From NCBI GenBank assembly GCA_037043235.1, contig JAWRVZ010000014.1, positions 2,418,001-2,482,000 on the forward strand: DNA of 64,000 nt, written 5' to 3'. Below the pieces are notes generated by a model. It was not told the origin of the DNA. It made no database searches and was given only the letters and a program-made list of their open reading frames with translations. The stretch is from Rhodeus uyekii (taxonomy: Eukaryota; Chordata; Actinopteri; Cypriniformes; Acheilognathidae). Position numbers and translations under genes: made by a program. Below, one piece after another: positions 47,950 to 60,070 of this stretch (positions are counted from its first letter, which is position 1; the number at the start of each line of letters is the position of its first letter).

Positions 47950-50900
47950 GCAATATCATTTCGCCTCAAGCTGATTTTTCCTGAGTTTGGGATGGATTTT
48001 TTTCACTTTTACTTAACAATTGAAGTGTGAAACACAAACTGATACTACTGCTACTTTGTTTAGTTGCCAGATTAAAACCTCAGTGTCACAAGTGGACAAT
48101 ATCAGAGCCAACAAACCAAATATAACTCCCTGAATTAAAACTGCATTGTTCATGTTTTTCGATAAATTTCATATTTCAATAGACACAGACAGTGACAAAT
48201 AAAGAGAGCAACATTGTTTTATATGATTCATCTTAAGTAACTTTAATAAATTTGCAGAAAGTTCCTCTGTGACTGTTCCTCTTCTGAGTTCAGATACAAC
48301 ACCTGCAATGGGCTTTCGTTGTGGTAAAAATATTTCACAAGTGGGGGCACCCCGAAGACACTAGGTCTCAAAATACAGAAAATCCAGAATGACTCATTTA
48401 CTAAAACCGTGGTCTTTACAAACATAGGTCTGACTTATTGTGTATGTGTTTGCTTATTAAAAGGAAGTTCGTTATGTGAAGAAGTACAGTTTGCCCTTTA
48501 ACTGAGTGTATATAAGAAGAGTTGTATCTGCAAGTGCTCAGGCAGTAAGAAGGTTTCACAATGTGACCAACAGCTTCCTGTTTGGTGGTGTGAGTTGAGT
48601 GTGTGAGAGAACACGTCTGTTTGTAAGATACTACAGAGAGTGTCTTTTAAAACATTTAATGTCTATTAAAACCTTTCCTTTCATCCCACTAACTTTCACT
48701 GATATTACTTCTTTCTTGTACGTTAGAAGACCAAGAAGATAACTCTCTCACGTTATTTTTGGCATTGGAATAATAGTCAAAATTATATTCAGATATTTCC
48801 TGTCATGTACAAGCATGTTCCTCCTCATAAAGTGAGCAGTTTGATGTTACTTCACACAGGCTACTGGTTAATCCATTCACATCCATTTCCCAAACTGCCT
48901 GTCTTATGTAGGGTCACAGGAATACTGGAGCCCACAGGAAAACACCTCGGATCGATGGTCAGTCCATCACAGCTATCGGAAAATGCTAACCAATAGTCAA
49001 ATAGCTATTTAGGCATTGTTTTAGCAAATTCATATTCAGTCTGGCTGCATTCTGGTGTTGATTTCTCACTCTTTTATGATCCAATCCACTCCTACCCTAA
49101 ATGTATTCTCATTGAATACCCTTTCACTTTGAAATACGTTACATTATTGATGTAAGTGGATTGCGAATTGCAGTTTACGATAACTTTAAATCCATAATTT
49201 CAGAAGAAGATATTTTGAAAGAAATCCTTTGTCCATACAATAGAAGGTCATTTAAGCCCAGTATTGGCTTTCACTGCATTAGCAACAAAGAGAAAAACTT
49301 TTTTATGGAATTTTTGAATGAACCATATCTTTTAAACATGCATTGCCTGACTAGAAAACAGCTGTATAGAGCAAATGGTGACACGGTGTAAATAAGTAAA
49401 TGTGTGGTATATGTGTGCAAGTTTGTGTGTGGGTGGGGGAAGAGTATGGTAAGATGTTACAGCAAAACAGAGCAGTATAGCCACTAAGAGGTGAATAAAA
49501 ACTCCAACTACAAACTCAAGATATGACAGTGGTGTGTCTAATTTAACTTCAGTTACAAACAACTTTAAAATACTCTATCTGAGCCCCATGGGTGAGGGTT
49601 TTTTTAAGTGCCTAGTATTTCAGAATGTATCACATTTATATTTCCATCGAGATGCCTCAAGCTAGCGCTTAAATGATTGATACATCTGTTTGTTTGTTTT
49701 TTGTTTTTTTTTAAACATTCATAAAGTTGTTAACTAGATTGGTTGACAATATTGAACAGATGTGACCTAACAAAGGTTTATGTATGTTTCTCCCTGGCTC
49801 AGTGCCAGTCAAAACGCAAAAGTAGATTTTAATTAAAATAGTTGATCATGTGTACTAAACATTCTAATCACAATGTTGTAATCATATGTTTCAGGGGATG
49901 TTTGCCCCATCGACCAACCAAATGCAGAATGATGCTGCACATTTTTTTACAGAGTAAATATTAAGATATTATTGGCACTATTTCTAAAATCCCCTGGATA
50001 AAAAAAGGCTGTGCTCTCTGCCTGACTGACACAAATAAGGGTAACATGGCCTCTGTCACTTTTCTTTCAAATGCCTGCTGACATCTTTCTCCTCTAGCAG
50101 CTGTCATTCACCTTTAAGTGTCTGTTCAAAACTATCAGGACAGAAGGAAGAAGATTCTGAGAAGATTGTGTTTTTAATGATTTGAAGTAATATTTTTCAA
50201 CATAGAGTTGCATTGGTGTGACAGATCTTGCATAAAGGTTTGGCAAGAATAACTTCCAAATTTTCCCATTTAAGGTTAAATTAAGACAACAGTGTTATAC
50301 AGTATTACAATTATGAACCTTTTAGCCAAGTCATAGTAGATGTAGCATGGCAGTACAGAGGGGTCCCACTCTCCTAAGATTGTTAAATATTTTTATATTC
50401 TGTTTTGATTTCATTCTTTAACTTTCTCTCAACACACCCCCCCCCCCCCCCCCCCCTCTCTCTCTCTTTCAGATCACATTTTTTGAAAGGAGAAATGTGT
50501 ACATCCATGTGGTTTCTCTACAGTAAATCCTGTTTCTGCTCAATATACTTTACTAAATTAAAACTGTAATTTGTTAATCAATATTAAGATTCACCCTAGA
50601 GACCCTCATAAATGAAGAGCTATTTTAATAGCATGTTCGTGTTCTAATTTCATGTTCATTGCATTTTTACCAGATATTGTAAAGAACACGGAGAGAAAAG
50701 TAAAGTTACCTGTCTCAACTCCCCAGCCTTATAAATGTCTCATTTGAGGACAAACAATGCAGCACTAAGTGAAATGAAATCCTAAAATCACTTACTATAG
50801 GATAATTTATAAGCAATTGCACAGATAAACCAAGCACTGAAAAATAAGAGCTCCACCTTAAAATGTTAGATAATATGTGCAGGTGTTGAAGCCTGCCCTT

Positions 50901-51604
50901 GTCCTTCAGCAGGCTGTGAACACAAGATTTGCACAAAACCTCATGCCATCAAATGACATAGAAAATGGACCAGCCTTTTCACATTTACAAGAAATAAGAT
51001 TTCTTTAGAAGAAATGGCAATTACGCAATTTGACTGACCATGACATAAACCTGGTTCACTTCACATCTATTTGTGCCTTAAAGACATTAAGATGAAAAAG
51101 CATAACTGAAAAACAAACATTATGCAAGCTTAATTACCCTCAGATCATTCCAAACCTGTTTTGACATTCCAAGTCTTCTAGATTACTACAAAAGGTTTGT
51201 TTAAGCAATAGTCCGAATGTATGTTGATATGCACAGAATATCTCCCCCCTCAGGGGAAGCTGACATTAAACTTGTGATCCAAATATCTCCATTTCATGAA
51301 TGAAGTCTTGGAATACAACAGTTAAGCCGCACCACTTTCATTCTAACTGTGTGGAAAAGAGTAACCACAACATGATGTAAAACGTCTTCCTTTGATTTCA
51401 AGTCAAGAAAGAAAGTCATACAGTATGTGTGTCTCTGTTTGTGCCTGCTGATGTGTTTATCAGTGTCTAATACAAACGAGAAGCCCTTGAAGACTTTCAA
51501 GGCTTCCCCTTCAGAGTACATCCATTCTGGTGATGTAATGTTTTCTGTGTAGTCTGTCATGCTGTTTAGCACTGCTCTCAGAATAGAAGGTAGAATAGGC
51601 TTTC
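47950..51604. other. Unannotated intronic stretch with minor repeats
   Basis: AT-rich. 48905-48970 (TAGGGTCACAGGAATACTGG, AGTCCATCACAGCTATCGG) is a decayed common fish repeat. 49780-49910 echoes the block at 45990-46100. A run of about 20 C followed by TC repeats lies at 50437-50468. 51123-51170 is a dispersed-repeat trace. No gene. Confidence 0.45.
50437..50468 (+). repeat. Poly-C and (TC)n tract
   Basis: About 20 C residues in a row, then CT dinucleotides. Length is probably unreliable in assembly. Confidence 0.9.
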
Positions 51605-51776
51605 CTCTAGCTCAACCAGTACAGCATTGGTGTTTACAATGCCAAGGTCATGGGTTCGATTCCCAGGGAAAGTAAGAATTGATTAGAATTGATTATATTC
51701 AACATTAATGTCAATGTTGAATATAACAAAAATCGCTTTGGATAAAAGCGTATGCCAAATACATAAATGTAAATTA
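51605..51776 (+). mobile_element. tRNA-derived SINE
   Basis: A tRNA-like head (TCTAGCTCAACCAGTACAGC as degenerate A box; B box GGTTCGATTCC at 51653-51663) is followed by a short body and the tail CGCTTTGGATAAAAGCGTAT then CCAAATACATAAATGTAAAT, the tail many fish SINEs share with LINEs. Polymerase III type, non-autonomous. A small palindrome (TTCAACATTAATGTCAATGTTGAA-like, 51699-51722) sits in its body. Confidence 0.85.
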
Positions 51777-52066
51777 ATAAAATAATAATAATGTGTCAAA
51801 AACGACTATCATATTCTCCTAATGAGAAATGATATAATTGAATAATACATTACACAAAATTCCACATCTTGTTCACTTAGGAGTTTATAAAGTATGCATA
51901 GGCTTTTACATATCCCGCATCCCAGGGACGTTTCCTTTCATACGTGGCAATTGTACGGACAAATCTTAAAAGCAACAGGTAGTATATTTTCTAACTGCAA
52001 AACTTTGAGAGATTGAGTGAGCAACGCTTTCCATTTCACACAAGCACACCGATAATAAACGCATGC
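51777..52066 (-). other. kcnq5 intron 1, 5' end
   Basis: The first ~290 bases of the intron after the exon 1 donor. AT-rich, nothing recognised. Confidence 0.5.
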
Positions 52067-52072
52067 ACTTAC

Positions 52073-52425
52073 ACAAAAGCGTGGTAGATAAAAGCCCATG
52101 ATCTGGGTCTCTCCAGCACGTTGTACAGGTAGTTCTGAATCCTCCGGTAGCGCGCGTTTCTCCGGCCACTTTGCGCGCCGTATACCAGAGGCTTCCCGAG
52201 CAGACTCAGCCGAGCGCCCTGCTTCCCTCGGTCTCTTTCCGTGCCCGATGCACCTGTGCTGGCATGAGATGCGGACAACAGGCCGTCCCCCGGTCGTGAA
52301 CAATTGTTTTTCATTCTATTACCACATTCCACATGATCCAATCCGTAACTGTCGGCGTGATGCCCGGGAGAGGTGTTCATCCAGAGGCCGGAGCCGGCCT
52401 CATCTCCGCTGTGGTTGCGGGGCAT
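52073..52425 (-). CDS. kcnq5: kcnq5 first coding exon (Kv7.5 N-terminus)
   Basis: First coding exon of a KCNQ5 (Kv7.5) voltage-gated potassium channel subunit, which carries slowly activating M-type current in neurons. The minus-strand ATG is at 52423-52425 (G at -3), and the protein starts MPRNHSGDEAGSGLW. After a variable Gly/Ser/His-rich stretch comes the family-specific block RGKQGARLSLLGKPL, then YRRIQNYLYNVLERP and WAFIYHAF, which leads into transmembrane segment S1. The exon stops at a perfect GTAAGT donor (52067-52072) two bases into a Val codon, as expected for KCNQ exon 1. The opening MPR.H and the RGKQGAR..LLGKPL block separate it from KCNQ2, 3 and 4. The rest of the channel (S1-S6, calmodulin-binding C-terminus) must lie below position 1. 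Base composition is much more GC- and CpG-rich than the surroundings. Confidence 0.92.
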
Positions 52426-52880
52426 GGCATCACCAACGCGGTCCCAACTGCGCGTGGCATGCGTATTGTATCTTTGGTGGATGCAAGTGGAGAGCCAAGA
52501 ACCTACCGGCGCGAAATGTCAGAAAGACTCAAAATATTAAAATTTCCTCCGGTCGTGAAACGCGATCGCCACTTTATTCGATTCTATCGACACGCGTCAG
52601 AAAATAGGAAGTGTATAAAGTCACTGCTGGCGCTGACCCATGAGAAGAGCCCGTCAAAGTGACTTTATATGTCTGCCGACGAGTCTTGTGTGCACAGCTC
52701 GTGTTACTCCAGCGCGCGCGCTTTTGATGTCTCTCCACTCGCACGCTTACTGCGCACAGGAAATCCACTGTGCCATCCTGCGTGTTCATACGATGGCACA
52801 TTTAACGCGCTAGAGTAATAATCATGTAAATATCCCCCCAATCAGCACCCGCTTTCCTTTCCGACGCGAGCCTGCGGCAA
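52426..52880 (-). promoter_or_regulatory. kcnq5: kcnq5 5' UTR and CpG-rich promoter region
   Basis: The CpG-dense block that includes exon 1 continues upstream of the ATG to about 52880 (for example an alternating GCGCGCGC run near 52711-52722 and many CG dinucleotides), while DNA on both sides is AT-rich. It sits where the 5' UTR and core promoter of kcnq5 should be. An upstream ATG lies five bases before the chosen start and out of frame. No clear TATA box in the right place was found, which suits a CpG-island neuronal promoter. The transcription start cannot be placed from sequence alone. Confidence 0.6.
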
Positions 52881-53195
52881 TTCACTTCTGGTAATTCAGT
52901 AAATCATAACATGGACATGCGAAGTTCAGTGTTTCGCCGGCTCGTAATACAATTGACAGTAATTGCGTTATCAAATGTTTATTTGCATGACTCGTTTTTG
53001 AAATCTTAATTCCCAAAGTTGAACTGATACAGTTACAGTTCTGCCTAAATGACATAACAGAAAGCTATCTTTAAGTAATAATCGTGCAACATGGAAAAGT
53101 AAAACGGATTGGAATTATTAAGATTAACTGGGAAGTCAATGTGTAGTTAAAGTTGGACCGGTATCTTGGAAAGTTTTTTTCTTTTGCATGTTAAG

Positions 53196-53481
53196 TTCCC
53201 AGATAGACATCTTCCCACATACGTCTGCAAGATGTCTGTTAAAGAGCGCTTCATCTGGAAAGCATCTGCTGTGTAGAAACATCTGATAGACGTCTTTAAG
53301 ATGTCAGTTTTACCTCCTTTGAAATCATAAACATCTTAAAGACATTTTCTAAATGTCTATTTAGCGTCTGACAGGAAATGTCCCAGAGATGAAGTGCAGA
53401 TGAGCAAACAAAAAAAATACGTTTTCTAAATTTAAACGCACATCTAATAGACATTTCAAAGATGTATGTGTACTATCAGGC
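53196..53481. repeat. Dispersed repeat with inverted ends, copy 1
   Basis: Contains GCAAGATGTCTGTTAAAGAG, TCATCTGGAAAGCATCTGC and TCTTTAAGATGTCAGTTTTA, and ends near GATGTATGTGTACTATC. The start (GATAGACATC..ACATACGTC) and end are loosely inverted, MITE-like. Confidence 0.7.
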
Positions 53482-54315
53482 TTAGGTCCTACATAACGAA
53501 CGTTTCTGCGTTTTAAACGTTGGTTTCATTTCAAACTGCGTCAGAAAGCGCGTTTGCCCGAGGAGGTAACCATAGCAACACTATATATGTTGGCTCTTTC
53601 AAAAGACATTGCAGTATCAACAAATTGAGCCCCATGAATTACATTACGCTACAGCCATCTTTTGTACAGGCCTATGTTATTGCATAATTCTAACGAAAAT
53701 TGGTTAGGCTATTTGCTATTAGAATGGACAGTTCCCTTTTAAATGACCTGTGTAAAATATTAGGCTATCAAATTTTCCCTTTATCCAGAGCCTCAGTAGT
53801 GTACCAACTGCCAGACAGACTGTGTGACTAAACACCCAAAATAAAATCCACACGAATGCTGTTTTCAGTGTGGACATACTCGCCCTCCGCTACAGTTCAA
53901 CTCAGATTTCCATCTGTGAGCAGAAAATATATATAGGCCAATTTGGCTACATGCTTATTCATCTTTTTATCTCCGGGAATTCCGCCATGGTTAAGAACAT
54001 GCAAAAGAGCAATTTGAGTGTATTTGATTCTCAAATTAGACGCTTGAGTTTAACTGTCATGTAAAAGTTAATGCTCAACTAGTGCTTAGGGGAGAAACAA
54101 AAAGTTTAATGGGCTGCAGACCAACATTTATTTATTTGCATATTTAACAAATGCACAAAAAAGTGACTAGATCAAACAAGCTGCGTTATGGCGTTTAGGG
54201 ATTCTTCCATCAATTTCATCAGCTTTCAGTTAAAAGATTATTATGCATTATGAATCCCACGCAGCTGGGGGTAAATTTGTGGCTTTGTGTGTTTTTCTTA
54301 TGACCTCTGACCTAT

Positions 54316-54597
54316 GTGATAGCACACATGCATCTGTAAGATGTCTGTTAAAGAGTACTACTTCATCTGGAAAGCATCTGCAGTGTAGAAACATCTGAGA
54401 AACGTCTTTAAGATGTCAGTTTTACACACATCCTAAATCATAAGCATCTTAAAGACATTTCCTAAATGTCTATTTAACGTCGACAGGAAATGACCTGGAG
54501 ATGTAGTGCAGATGAGCACACACTAAAAAAAATATGTCTTTCAAATGTAAACACACATCAAATAGACATCTCTGAGATGTATGTGTGCTACCTGGGT
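54316..54597. repeat. Dispersed repeat with inverted ends, copy 2
   Basis: Same orientation as copy 1 about 1.1 kb away and clearly related along its whole length. Ends GATAGCACACATGCATCT and, reversed, CCAGGTAGCACACATACATC show the inverted termini better. The copies differ at many positions, so they are separate insertions or an old duplication. Confidence 0.72.
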
Positions 54598-55416
54598 GTT
54601 TGTCCTCTAATTTTTTATTCAAAGTGTCAGAATTAGATTGCTTACTGTGAGCTACAGATGAATTTGTTCCATGTCTGTATTAGATAATTATTAAATTAAG
54701 GAGCATTACCAGTGAAACAGACTCAGTTTTTTTCACCAAAAATTGTCTTTCAGATGCAATTAAATACCAACACTTTTTAACATTATTCCATGACTAACAT
54801 CAGTATCACAACCAGAATGCAGGCAAATTTCAGAAATAGGCTATGTTTCCTCCCTTAATATTTCATGTGTGATTGTTTTGATGAGTGATTCTACATGTGG
54901 CTCATCTTCTTGGACTGCATTCCATTGCTTCTCAACCTTACTTCCAATGACTCAGACTATAACAAGTATGAAAAAAAAGAAGTATGAGATGGAGTTCCAG
55001 TCGGCATTAAAAGCATAATTACTCTCAGACTCGCATTCATTCTGCTCAGGGGCTAAGAATAGAAATATACACTTTACCATCTGCGTGTTGCAGGACGGGT
55101 GTTAATGAGACTCATTCTGTTATGCATTTTATATTGTGAGAAACTTGAGAAAATGATCCAGTAAAGCCCACAATGGAAATCATTCCTGCTTGCCATGACC
55201 TCTCTTGCTGCAACTACTACCATCACTTGCTATCAGTCACGAGTGGAGCACAGGGGTCATTGGCTGAACACAGAGACATGTATCAGGCTAATTGCTGTGA
55301 CGCCAGCTCATGAGGCGGCAGGGAAGGACATGCAATCATGTTACGCAGCAAAATAGATGATGATGGACAAAATAGGTTTGGTTAACTGCATATTGTTACT
55401 TGAAATTGATAGCCTA

Positions 55417-55446
55417 ATTATTATTATTATTATTATTATTATTATT
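55417..55446 (+). repeat. (ATT)n microsatellite
   Basis: About ten uninterrupted ATT units. Confidence 0.9.
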
Positions 55447-58414
55447 TTAATGGTAAGTACATTAGTATCTAGGCATGCTAGTTCTTGGGCTAGTTCTCAC
55501 TATTAATTAACTCTAAAATATATACGGCCTACAATTATGTCCAAGTTCAAATGTTTTGTAACTGAATAATTCTTTATTGACCCTAGGGTTAAGTGTGAGC
55601 ATTGCTAACAAAACGAGCCCCTACATAGCACTGAGAAGTCGTGTTCATGATTATCCTTGAGCTGATTCGCTGAAGAATTCTAACAAACGTCTGCCCTCTG
55701 TTGGTGAGTTGGCGCCAAATCAGTCAGAATTGAGCTGAGCGACACTAATTGTCACACAGGGAAGATGTTACAATTGGTGTGTGTCTCTTGTGTCTAAGTT
55801 TAGTATCAAAGTCCTACACACTGATTTCTCCAGCAGTGGTTTTGTATGTTGGTTTCAAATACCCAATTCAAAATACCCAAAACTGAAATTCCAATTTCAA
55901 AATCTGGGGCAAGCCACATTTCTATGCGTCCAAGTTGTCCCGTGTGTTAAATCTTATGAAGTGCAACAGTTAATTTCTTACAATATTTGTTGGACAAAAT
56001 AATGATCTCATCTATTTGAATGTTACCTTATTTTTTATTCTAATTACATTAGTCTTTCCTTCCCTATTGTGACAGACAGTATATGAGTGAAACCGCTTCT
56101 CAAAGAAGGAAATAAAATTTGAATGGGACTTTATTTTGTATTTCAGGAATTGACTAGACTGTTGGAGCACTGTGTTTTGTCAGTAAACACATCAAAGACA
56201 AAAAGATGTCGTTGCAAGAGGGAGGGGAGGCTATTTTGACAAAAGATTTTGAGGGCACATGAAAAAAAAGTGCACAGATAAATAATTTACAATAAATATT
56301 CTATTAAGGAATTATCGACTTTAAATATAGCACGTAATGGAGAAAACATAATCCCAAATTATATTATATATAGCGCTATTTATAATGTAAATTAAGATTT
56401 TTGTATTTAAGTGTTTGGATAATGATTTCATGTACTATATTTAATGTATATGAATGGTTAGCCGAATCATTCGTTTTACTTCGTTGTTTTAATCCCAGCA
56501 ACAAAAAGAGCTTTTTCGAGCAGTCCGCAGGTATTGGAAGTATTTATTATTTATAAATCGTAAATATGATCGTATAGCAAAGTTTTTATATGATATTCTG
56601 AATTCCACAAATGTGTTATGTTACAAATTAATTAGATTAGAAGAATTACGAGTTGCTTTTTCTGTGTTGTATTGCCTACAATACGTTTAGCTTTATTTAC
56701 TGTAAGTAGGATGGTGTGTCATATAAGGCAATGTTTTTTTTCTGTATATTTGTTTATTTCCAGTCACATTATTCATATTTAATATAGTTTTGCTATTGTT
56801 GCTATATTTTGGTTATGAGCAATGCATATAAGCATGATTGATGGAAAATCCTCAGAGACAGGGGAGGATCCACAGATAACCAAATCCATCACAGGAGGGT
56901 CATGGATGAGGTCATACAAGATATATTGCATACAGATGTTATTGCTCCTAAATCAAATCTTTAAAAAAAAAGTCAGCTAACAATATAGGAATACACTATT
57001 ACATGATTTAATATATGGTCATAAATGTCTGTCAGAAAGGTCAAAAGCAGCAATTACATTTATTTATTTTAAAAGTCTAATCTAATGTTTGTCAAATATG
57101 GGATAATATATGGACTGATGTTTGTTTGTGAATAGACTGTTGATTAATACAAATAAATAAAACAAACATTGGGTTGAAAATTTCTTCCACACACTTTTTT
57201 TATTTGGAAATAATAAAAATTAACTTTTTTCTTTTTCTTTTTTAAAATATAAAACATACACATCATATGAGCCACACCTGTATACAAACAGAAATGTTGC
57301 AGTGAATACTTTTTCTTTTTCAGTGAAACACATACTAGAAGTTGTAAACAGTCAGCATTGTTTTTCCCCTCTACCCAAGAATACTGATCAAGTAAAATAA
57401 AAACGTGTCTCTCATGAATAAAAACAATCTTCTTTTATTTCTTCTGATTTAGTATTACATAGCAGAGGTGAAGAATTTGGCTCGATAGCACAGAAAAAAT
57501 GACAATCTGGCTACAGCTTCAGAGCGGAGTGGTTTGGCCCTCTAAAAGTGACAGTGAGAGCTCAAGATTTGGACCCATATGATAAGAAAGGTGTCCGCTC
57601 AGCGGTCCCATATTGGGATAGTTGTTCTCAAAAGTAAGCCTTGGCCCCTTTGCAAATATGGCTTAACCACATGGTCATCTCATATTTACAACACATGCGC
57701 TATTTAGTCTCTGTGCATCTACATTAATATTTAACATGGATATGGTTATGTATGTATGATAGATTTTTGACATTTCTTGTTTTGATATCGGTATACTCTT
57801 GAATAACTTGTATACACATTTTATAGGTTAATTTCTGTGGTTTTGAGGTAAATTATGAGTATAAATTATTCAGTAAAATCTGTTAAACCGGAGGGAGGTT
57901 AGCTTTTGTTCAGTGTTACAGTACAGCACATTTCCCCAGAGGGATGTAAAAAGCTAAAAAGAAATCATTAAAAAAAATAACGTTGCAACATTCAGCACCA
58001 AATGAAGGAGATGGACTATTTTTTTTGTTGTTGATTTTTGATCAGAAACATCTGAGTGAAAGCAAATGGCTTCTTTTTCTTGGTTTATCTCTTATATTCA
58101 AGTACAAGCAAACTGTACAATACATGCAACATACAAGCTGGCCTACAGTATGTTGAACTAACACATATCTATTTCTGTTACTTTTTAACATTTGTGTAGT
58201 CTGTTTTACAAAAATGTGCATGCTGCTTGGAATTGATCTGAGTCATGCTGCTCCATAGCACTGGAGGGAGGAGCCAGTGGCCTGATAGATGATTGGTGTT
58301 TATATTTGTGATGGCAAATTCTGATTGGTCACTTCAACATTTACAGAGACACACAAGAAGAATTTGCATGTTTTTCTCATGTCATTTAAAAATCAAGCTT
58401 TTGTGCTTGCATTT

Positions 58415-58420
58415 TTTATT
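58415..58420 (-). terminator. Possible rims1 polyadenylation signal
   Basis: AATAAA in minus-strand sense about 1.2 kb past the rims1 stop. Many such hexamers occur by chance in AT-rich DNA; no downstream GU-rich element was verified. Confidence 0.2.
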
Positions 58421-59605
58421 TAAAATAAAGACATATGTGCAAGGGCTTGTTGAAGAGCTTGAGTCAATCGTGTGACTTCAGGGCGGTATAAGTTGAAAGT
58501 GGCTTTTGCTAAACCACATATTAAAAAGGAAAATGCACATCTACGCGACCACTTACCATCAAAGTTAGAAAGTTAGTTTAGTGTCCAAAAAACTCTATGT
58601 ATCAAGATTTACTCAACAGATGAAAACATAATTGTATATTTCCAAAGACCCTAAATTAGAAAAAGTACATGTACACAAATATTTACCTTGGTACATAGTG
58701 TTTTTTTAAAACTAAATATATACTTTTTAATAGCATATAATGATAAGTGTAAATATCAAATGAATTCACTGAATAAGATGATGTATTGCAACGTACTGTA
58801 GGATAATGTAATAGTTTCAGTTAACAGTGAATAGAAATTAAAACTGTGCAAAGAAATGTGTATTTTCCAGATATGTCGTCTTCAATCTCATTTTTAGCAT
58901 TTGCTGTCATTTTCATAGCTCAGTGGACAAAACAAATCTCATGTTTTTCATAAAATGTGACAGATTTTGGGGGAAACAAATACTTAAACAAATAAAGAAA
59001 GAAAGAGAGTGGCCTCTGCTAGCTGTCATTGTAAACAGAGGAACTTTTTGGAGGATATGAACCATGGCTTTGGGTCCTCCAGGTTTAGGCACCAAGAAAG
59101 GCCCTGCCCTTCTAGACAACCTCCCCAGGGGACACCCTATGTCTTTCCAGTGCCTGACCTTTGACTTTCAGTACAAACAGGGTTTAGACAGGGTCTCAGT
59201 TGAGGCCCCACAATCCCTTGGTCAGAGGTCACCTTTGTTTTTGGGTTGATACATTCTGATGCTCTGTTAAAAACTAGCTAACGTACAATAGTTAATGAAT
59301 ACTTGACTGAATATCACCCTGCTTTCTATATCACCCTAAAGCGGTGCTGCCCACGTGCTAGTGTGCTAGAAAGCACTAAGTCTCACGCAACAAACAGTGA
59401 GTGAAACAAACATTTTCATTTAGGACAAACAAATTTGCCAGAACATGGGCTACCCACAAAGAGGAAAACATAAAAACAAAGTCACAGGAGTGATTGTCAG
59501 ATTTTAACAAAGCTTTGTGTTATTTCATCGCATTTTCTGCCTGGCTCTTATTGTTGTCCTGTTGTCTCTTAACAAGTATTCACTGTGCTTTACATTGTTA
59601 GTCTA

Positions 59606-59824
59606 CTATGATCGAACCCCCGCAGGTGCCGGTGAACTGTCCAGGGATGTCTGAGAAGCACGTCGAGTTAGAGAGGCAAGAGTTGGGTCGACAAGGGAAG
59701 AAGGCGGGAAAAGTTTGTACCAGCCAATGACATTGCTGGAGAGGTCCAGCTCCTCTAGTAGGATTTGTGCAACTCCCATGAAGGATTTGTGGTCCATTCG
59801 CCCATAATCTCCCCAGACAATCAC
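59606..59824 (-). CDS. rims1: rims1 terminal coding exon (RIM C2B domain C-terminal half)
   Basis: Last coding exon of a RIM (regulating synaptic membrane exocytosis) protein, a presynaptic active-zone scaffold that tethers and primes synaptic vesicles. Read on the minus strand, a ..TATTAG acceptor is followed by VIVWGDYGRMDHKSF, GVAQILLEELDLSS, GWYKLFPPSSLVDPT and LTRRASQTSLDSS, and the protein ends in GVRS then TAG at 59606-59608. This is the last part of the second C2 domain plus the short serine-rich RIM tail. The phase is 0 and joins the preceding exon after a Gln codon. WGDYGRMDHK and SLVDPT fit RIM1/RIM2 better than the short RIM3/RIM4 paralogues as I remember them. The RIM1 choice over RIM2 rests on kcnq5 lying next to it. 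It could be either teleost duplicate (a or b). Confidence 0.93.
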   Translation of the reverse strand: MIVWGDYGRMDHKSFMGVAQILLEELDLSSNVIGWYKLFPPSSLVDPTLASLTRRASQTSLDSSPAPAGVRS

Positions 59825-60070
59825 CTAATAGGATGAAATCAACAGATTGTACATTGATTCATCAGTGGATGGATCAGGTCACATAATCAAGGTTAATAAT
59901 ATCTAATCTCATCAATGTGTGAATCAATCTATTTAAACTAGACAATTTTCTTTAGCATGAAGGCCTTGAGGGCTTCAATGACATTCTCACATTTTTGCCA
60001 TATCTAGTCGACTGAATCTCAAGAGATGCAAAAGGAAACTAAATATAGACAAATAAGCTACATTACTCAC
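59825..60070 (-). other. rims1 short intron
   Basis: A 246-bp intron between the last two coding exons with GTGAGT donor and TTAG acceptor. No repeat or RNA is seen in it. The following 188-bp intron (60211-60398) is likewise plain. Confidence 0.85.

Larger units (their letters stand above)
1..52072 (-). other. kcnq5: kcnq5 intron 1 (inferred)
   Basis: Everything downstream of the kcnq5 exon 1 donor to the window edge. None of the minus-strand open frames resembles the conserved second KCNQ exon (S1 continuation) or any later exon. Mammalian KCNQ5 has a first intron of hundreds of kilobases, so a 52-kb stretch with no exon is expected. The content is transposon relics, microsatellites and plain AT-rich sequence, listed separately. 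Non-coding regulatory elements may be present but cannot be recognised without alignment. Confidence 0.7.
52881..59605 (-). other. kcnq5-rims1 intergenic region including the rims1 3' UTR
   Basis: About 6.7 kb between the kcnq5 promoter and the rims1 stop codon. The rims1 3' UTR must start at 59605 and run toward lower coordinates; a possible minus-strand AATAAA signal is at 58415-58420, but other ends are possible. The stretch also holds two related ~290-bp repeats (53196-53481, 54316-54597), an ATT microsatellite (about 55417-55446) and otherwise unremarkable AT-rich sequence. No gene is recognised. Confidence 0.6.

Noticed and set aside
51605..51680. A genuine tRNA gene
   Set aside because: A and B boxes are present but the stems do not pair well, and a fish SINE tail follows directly, so it is a SINE head.
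51938..52303. Minus-strand frames overlapping kcnq5 exon 1 in other phases
   Set aside because: Out of frame with the KCNQ5 match and run on into the intron.
52098..52662. Two long plus-strand frames over kcnq5 exon 1 and its upstream region
   Set aside because: They are shadows of the exon and of the CpG-rich 5' region, with no domain similarity. The minus-strand reading matches KCNQ5 along its length.
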